This document shows positions 62,214 through 64,000 of a stretch of DNA of 64,000 nucleotides, piece after piece. The stretch lies in NCBI RefSeq assembly GCF_009696005.1, contig NZ_VUMV01000007.1, positions 1 through 64,000 on the forward strand, written 5' to 3'. The translations under genes and the position numbers were made by a program. Within the stretch, counting starts at the first letter, position 1. Each line of letters starts with the position of its first letter. The stretch is from Bilifractor porci (lineage in GTDB: Bacteria > Bacillota > Clostridia > Lachnospirales > Lachnospiraceae). The notes beneath the pieces were generated by a model. That model saw only the letters and a program-made list of their open reading frames with translations, was not told the origin of the DNA and did no database searches.

Positions 62214-63224
62214 ATGATTTGCAGCAATAGAAGAAAAATCGGACCAGTACTGGCTCTTTGCATGGGGCTTGCGGCAGGAACCATGGCGTTTCCGCTTTCC
62301 GTCCGCGCAGATGCGGTCGGAGACGCCCGCGCGTCTGTAACGGAGGGTTCGACCTGTGTTTCTCTGGGGGCAGACCTTACCGATGACCAGAAGGCTGTTG
62401 TACTGGGGTTTCTCGGACTGACGGAAGAAGATCTTGCGAAGGATACCGTTGTCACCGTGACTAACGAAGAGGAGCACAAGTATCTGGATTCCTATCTGGA
62501 CACCAGTGTGATCGGCGACGCGTCTTACTCCAGTTCGCGTGTAACCGCGAAAGGAGACGGCTACGGGATACAGGTGACAACACAGAATATTACCTACTGC
62601 ACTTCTGAGATGTACCAGAATGCGCTGGCTACTGCAGGAGTGCAGAATGCGGAGGTTGCCGTGGCGGCGCCTTTTGATGTGACGGGAACAGCCGCGCTGG
62701 TCGGGATGACAGAAGCCTATTCCAAGATGACAGGAGAGGCGCTGAAAGCGGAAAATGTTAACACGGCCGCGGATGAGCTGGTGACAACAGGAAAAATTGC
62801 GGAGGAGATCAAGGATCCCTTAAAAGCATCCGAGCTGATCGCTGCCGTGAAAGGCGCCGTGGCGGACAGAAACGCTGCGGAAAGCACAGATTCTTCCGGA
62901 AGTTCCGGTCAGGACGCAGGTACTTCTTCCGCCAGTGAGAATCTTTCGGATGACGCATTGAATCAAATCATTGATGAGGCCTGCCAGAAGCTGGGCATTA
63001 CGCTTACCGATCAGGGAAAAGGAGAGATTCGGGACCTGATGAGGAAGTTTGCCGGCCTGAATCTGAACACAGATGAGCTGAAAAACCAGGCATCCTCTCT
63101 GTATGACAAGCTGGCTTCCCATGGAATTAACATCGGCTTGAACAAAACGGATTCCATGACGATATTTGACAGGCTGATGGATTACATTAAACAGTTTCAG
63201 AGCTGGCTGAAGGGGCTGTCATAA
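62214..63224 (+). CDS. Exported DUF1002 protein
   Basis: A 336-residue protein. A signal peptide (~1-32, ending SVRADA) has no lipobox. Residues ~40-225 match the DUF1002 family: SLGADLTDDQKAVVLGFLG, VTAKGDGYGIQV, then VAVAAPFDVTGTAALVGMTEAY. A Ser-rich break follows and a C-terminal helical part (SDDALNQIIDEACQKLGITLTD). The family is common in Firmicutes and has no established function. AAAAGAGGAG precedes the ATG. Confidence 0.88.
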   Translation: MICSNRRKIGPVLALCMGLAAGTMAFPLSVRADAVGDARASVTEGSTCVSLGADLTDDQKAVVLGFLGLTEEDLAKDTVVTVTNEEEHKYLDSYLDTSVIGDASYSSSRVTAKGDGYGIQVTTQNITYCTSEMYQNALATAGVQNAEVAVAAPFDVTGTAALVGMTEAYSKMTGEALKAENVNTAADELVTTGKIAEEIKDPLKASELIAAVKGAVADRNAAESTDSSGSSGQDAGTSSASENLSDDALNQIIDEACQKLGITLTDQGKGEIRDLMRKFAGLNLNTDELKNQASSLYDKLASHGINIGLNKTDSMTIFDRLMDYIKQFQSWLKGLS

Positions 63225-63250
63225 ACAGAAACAGATATGTAAATAAAGCA

Positions 63251-63294
63251 GAGGCAGGGCGCAGGTGATACATTCATCCGCTTTGCCTTTTTTC
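63251..63294 (+). terminator. Rho-independent terminator after the DUF1002 gene
   Basis: AGGCAGGGCG... with ...CGCTTTGCCT and inner GGTGA/TCATC pairing, followed by six T. Confidence 0.8.
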
Positions 63295-63406
63295 TATGGG
63301 GATCCGACAGTATCTGTTACACGGCGGCAGGAAGAGGGAAGAGATATTCACGGATTGCTGTTTTTATGTTGACCTGGGAAGCTGGCTTGAAAAGATAAAA
63401 AAAGGG

Positions 63407-63435
63407 TTGACAGGTACGTATTCCGGGGTTATACT
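63407..63435 (+). promoter_or_regulatory. Promoter of the Fur-family gene
   Basis: Perfect TTGACA (63407-63412), 17-bp spacer, TATACT (63430-63435). Confidence 0.8.
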
Positions 63436-63446
63436 GGGCACATAAA

Positions 63447-63463
63447 TTAAGAATAGTTCTTAA
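63447..63463. promoter_or_regulatory. PerR/Fur-type operator
   Basis: TTAAGAATAGTTCTTAA, 7-bp inverted arms around TAG, just after the -10; probable autoregulation. Confidence 0.6.
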
Positions 63464-63496
63464 TATTAATTTTAGAGATTATCAGAGGTGTTACAG

Positions 63497-63898
63497 ATGG
63501 CAGAATTAAAACACAGCCGCCAGAGAGATTACATTCGTGAGAATCTCCGGCACCGCACTGACCATCCGACCGCAGATATGATTTATGAAGATATCCGGAA
63601 AGGATATCCCCGCATAAGCCTTGGTACAGTTTATCGGAATTTGACACTGCTGGCGGAATTAGGAGAGATACGGAAGCTGACCGGACTCTCCGGACCGGAG
63701 CATTTTGACGGACAGGTCGCTCCTCATAATCATTTTATCTGCAGAAAGTGCGGAAAGATTATTGATCTGGAAGATTTTGACAGTTCGGATCTGATCCGGG
63801 ACGCGGAAAGCAAGGCGGACGTTTCTGTAGATTCCTGCAATATCTATTTTTACGGTTACTGCAGAGAATGCAGGGACGCAGAGGCAGTGTCGGAGTAA
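63497..63898 (+). CDS. Fur family regulator, PerR-like
   Basis: A 133-residue regulator. The winged helix (~20-70; ISLGTVYRNLTLLAELGEI) is followed by the metal site region: HFDGQVAPHNHFIC, then CRKC and CREC for structural zinc. PerR uses iron or manganese with His residues that peroxide oxidises, and the His arrangement here fits it better than Fur. ATG 63497 follows GAGGTG. A TTG nine bases earlier is the alternative. The gene has its own promoter and operator. Confidence 0.87.
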   Translation: MAELKHSRQRDYIRENLRHRTDHPTADMIYEDIRKGYPRISLGTVYRNLTLLAELGEIRKLTGLSGPEHFDGQVAPHNHFICRKCGKIIDLEDFDSSDLIRDAESKADVSVDSCNIYFYGYCRECRDAEAVSE

Positions 63899-64000
63899 TT
63901 TCCGCGTTCCAGCCCGCCCGGAGCTGGCAGAAGGCGCGGAAAACGCCCGATTTATACCGGGTAAATAACCTGCATATTAGCTGTCTTAACGGAAAAAAGT
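63899..64000. other. Right-edge noncoding sequence
   Basis: A stretch after the Fur-family stop with CGCGGAA/TTCCGCG pairing near 63899-63940, possibly a terminator; the window ends before any T run or further gene. Confidence 0.4.

Overview
The window reads as chromosomal DNA of an anaerobic Clostridia, most likely a Lachnospiraceae from a gut or rumen community. This is inferred from gene families, not from a marker gene: ROK glucokinase with KdgT/DUF1537/SorC sugar genes, GH94 and GT35 phosphorolysis, several lipoproteins with a Ser/Ala-rich linker after the lipobox, a cobalamin riboswitch, and strong AGGAGG ribosome binding sites. Base composition is uneven. Housekeeping segments (about 7.6-14.1 kb and 31.2-64 kb) are GC-richer. 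The left edge (1-5.1 kb) and the sugar region (14.3-31.1 kb) are visibly AT-richer, as expected for accessory DNA.

Layout. (1) 0.3-5.1 kb: an ImmA/IrrE-type metallopeptidase overlapping a PIN-like DUF4411 toxin gene, closed by a perfect terminator, then a primase-helicase-PLD protein of the kind found in TOTE conflict systems; together a probable defence island. (2) 5.14-7.25 kb: a complete IS1634-like (IS4 superfamily) insertion sequence with 26-bp inverted repeats and a 5-bp target duplication. (3) 7.7-14.1 kb: alpha/beta hydrolase, PgeF, PurC, LtaS-like sulfatase-fold enzyme, PTS-type IIC protein. (4) 14.3-21.4 kb: LacI regulator, ribose-type ABC importer (binding protein, double ATPase, two permeases), RhaM-type mutarotase and a long RpiB-family isomerase. 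(5) 22.2-30.9 kb: KdgT-type permease, DUF1537 acid-sugar kinase, PdxA2-type dehydrogenase, a TIM paralogue, a short RpiB, a PHP phosphoesterase, a SorC regulator and a RuBisCO-like protein (RLP). The TIM/RpiB pair matches EryH/EryI (L-erythrulose-1-P to D-erythrulose-4-P to D-erythrose-4-P). The RLP matches decarboxylases that make L-erythrulose-1-P from a branched acid sugar derived from apionate. This is the most interesting system in the window. A 42-bp imperfect direct repeat (21586, 31101) brackets it.

(6) 31.2-38.1 kb: ROK kinase, ProA, RsmJ, an AI-2E family membrane protein, DAHP synthase and an orphan TrpX-like binding protein. (7) 38.1-43.5 kb: FecCD-type permease and ATPase, a cobalamin riboswitch with terminator, a structured repeat element, then two lipoproteins, the second a CbiK-like chelatase exported to the cell surface: a tetrapyrrole/cobalt module. 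(8) 43.5-50.9 kb: cellobiose phosphorylase (GH94) divergent from a LacI regulator that precedes a sugar ABC importer (binding protein plus two permeases, no ATPase), with matching operators in both promoters: a cellobiose/cellodextrin regulon. (9) 51.3-64 kb: DEDDh exonuclease, IleS, glycogen phosphorylase, a TPR-AAA ATPase overlapping KsgA, a secreted DUF1002 protein and a PerR/Fur-type regulator. Between glgP and the AAA gene a good promoter fires into a roughly 200-nt multibranched leader. One of its hairpins recurs with compensatory base changes at 50877-50910, which suggests an RNA motif not explained by the annotated genes.
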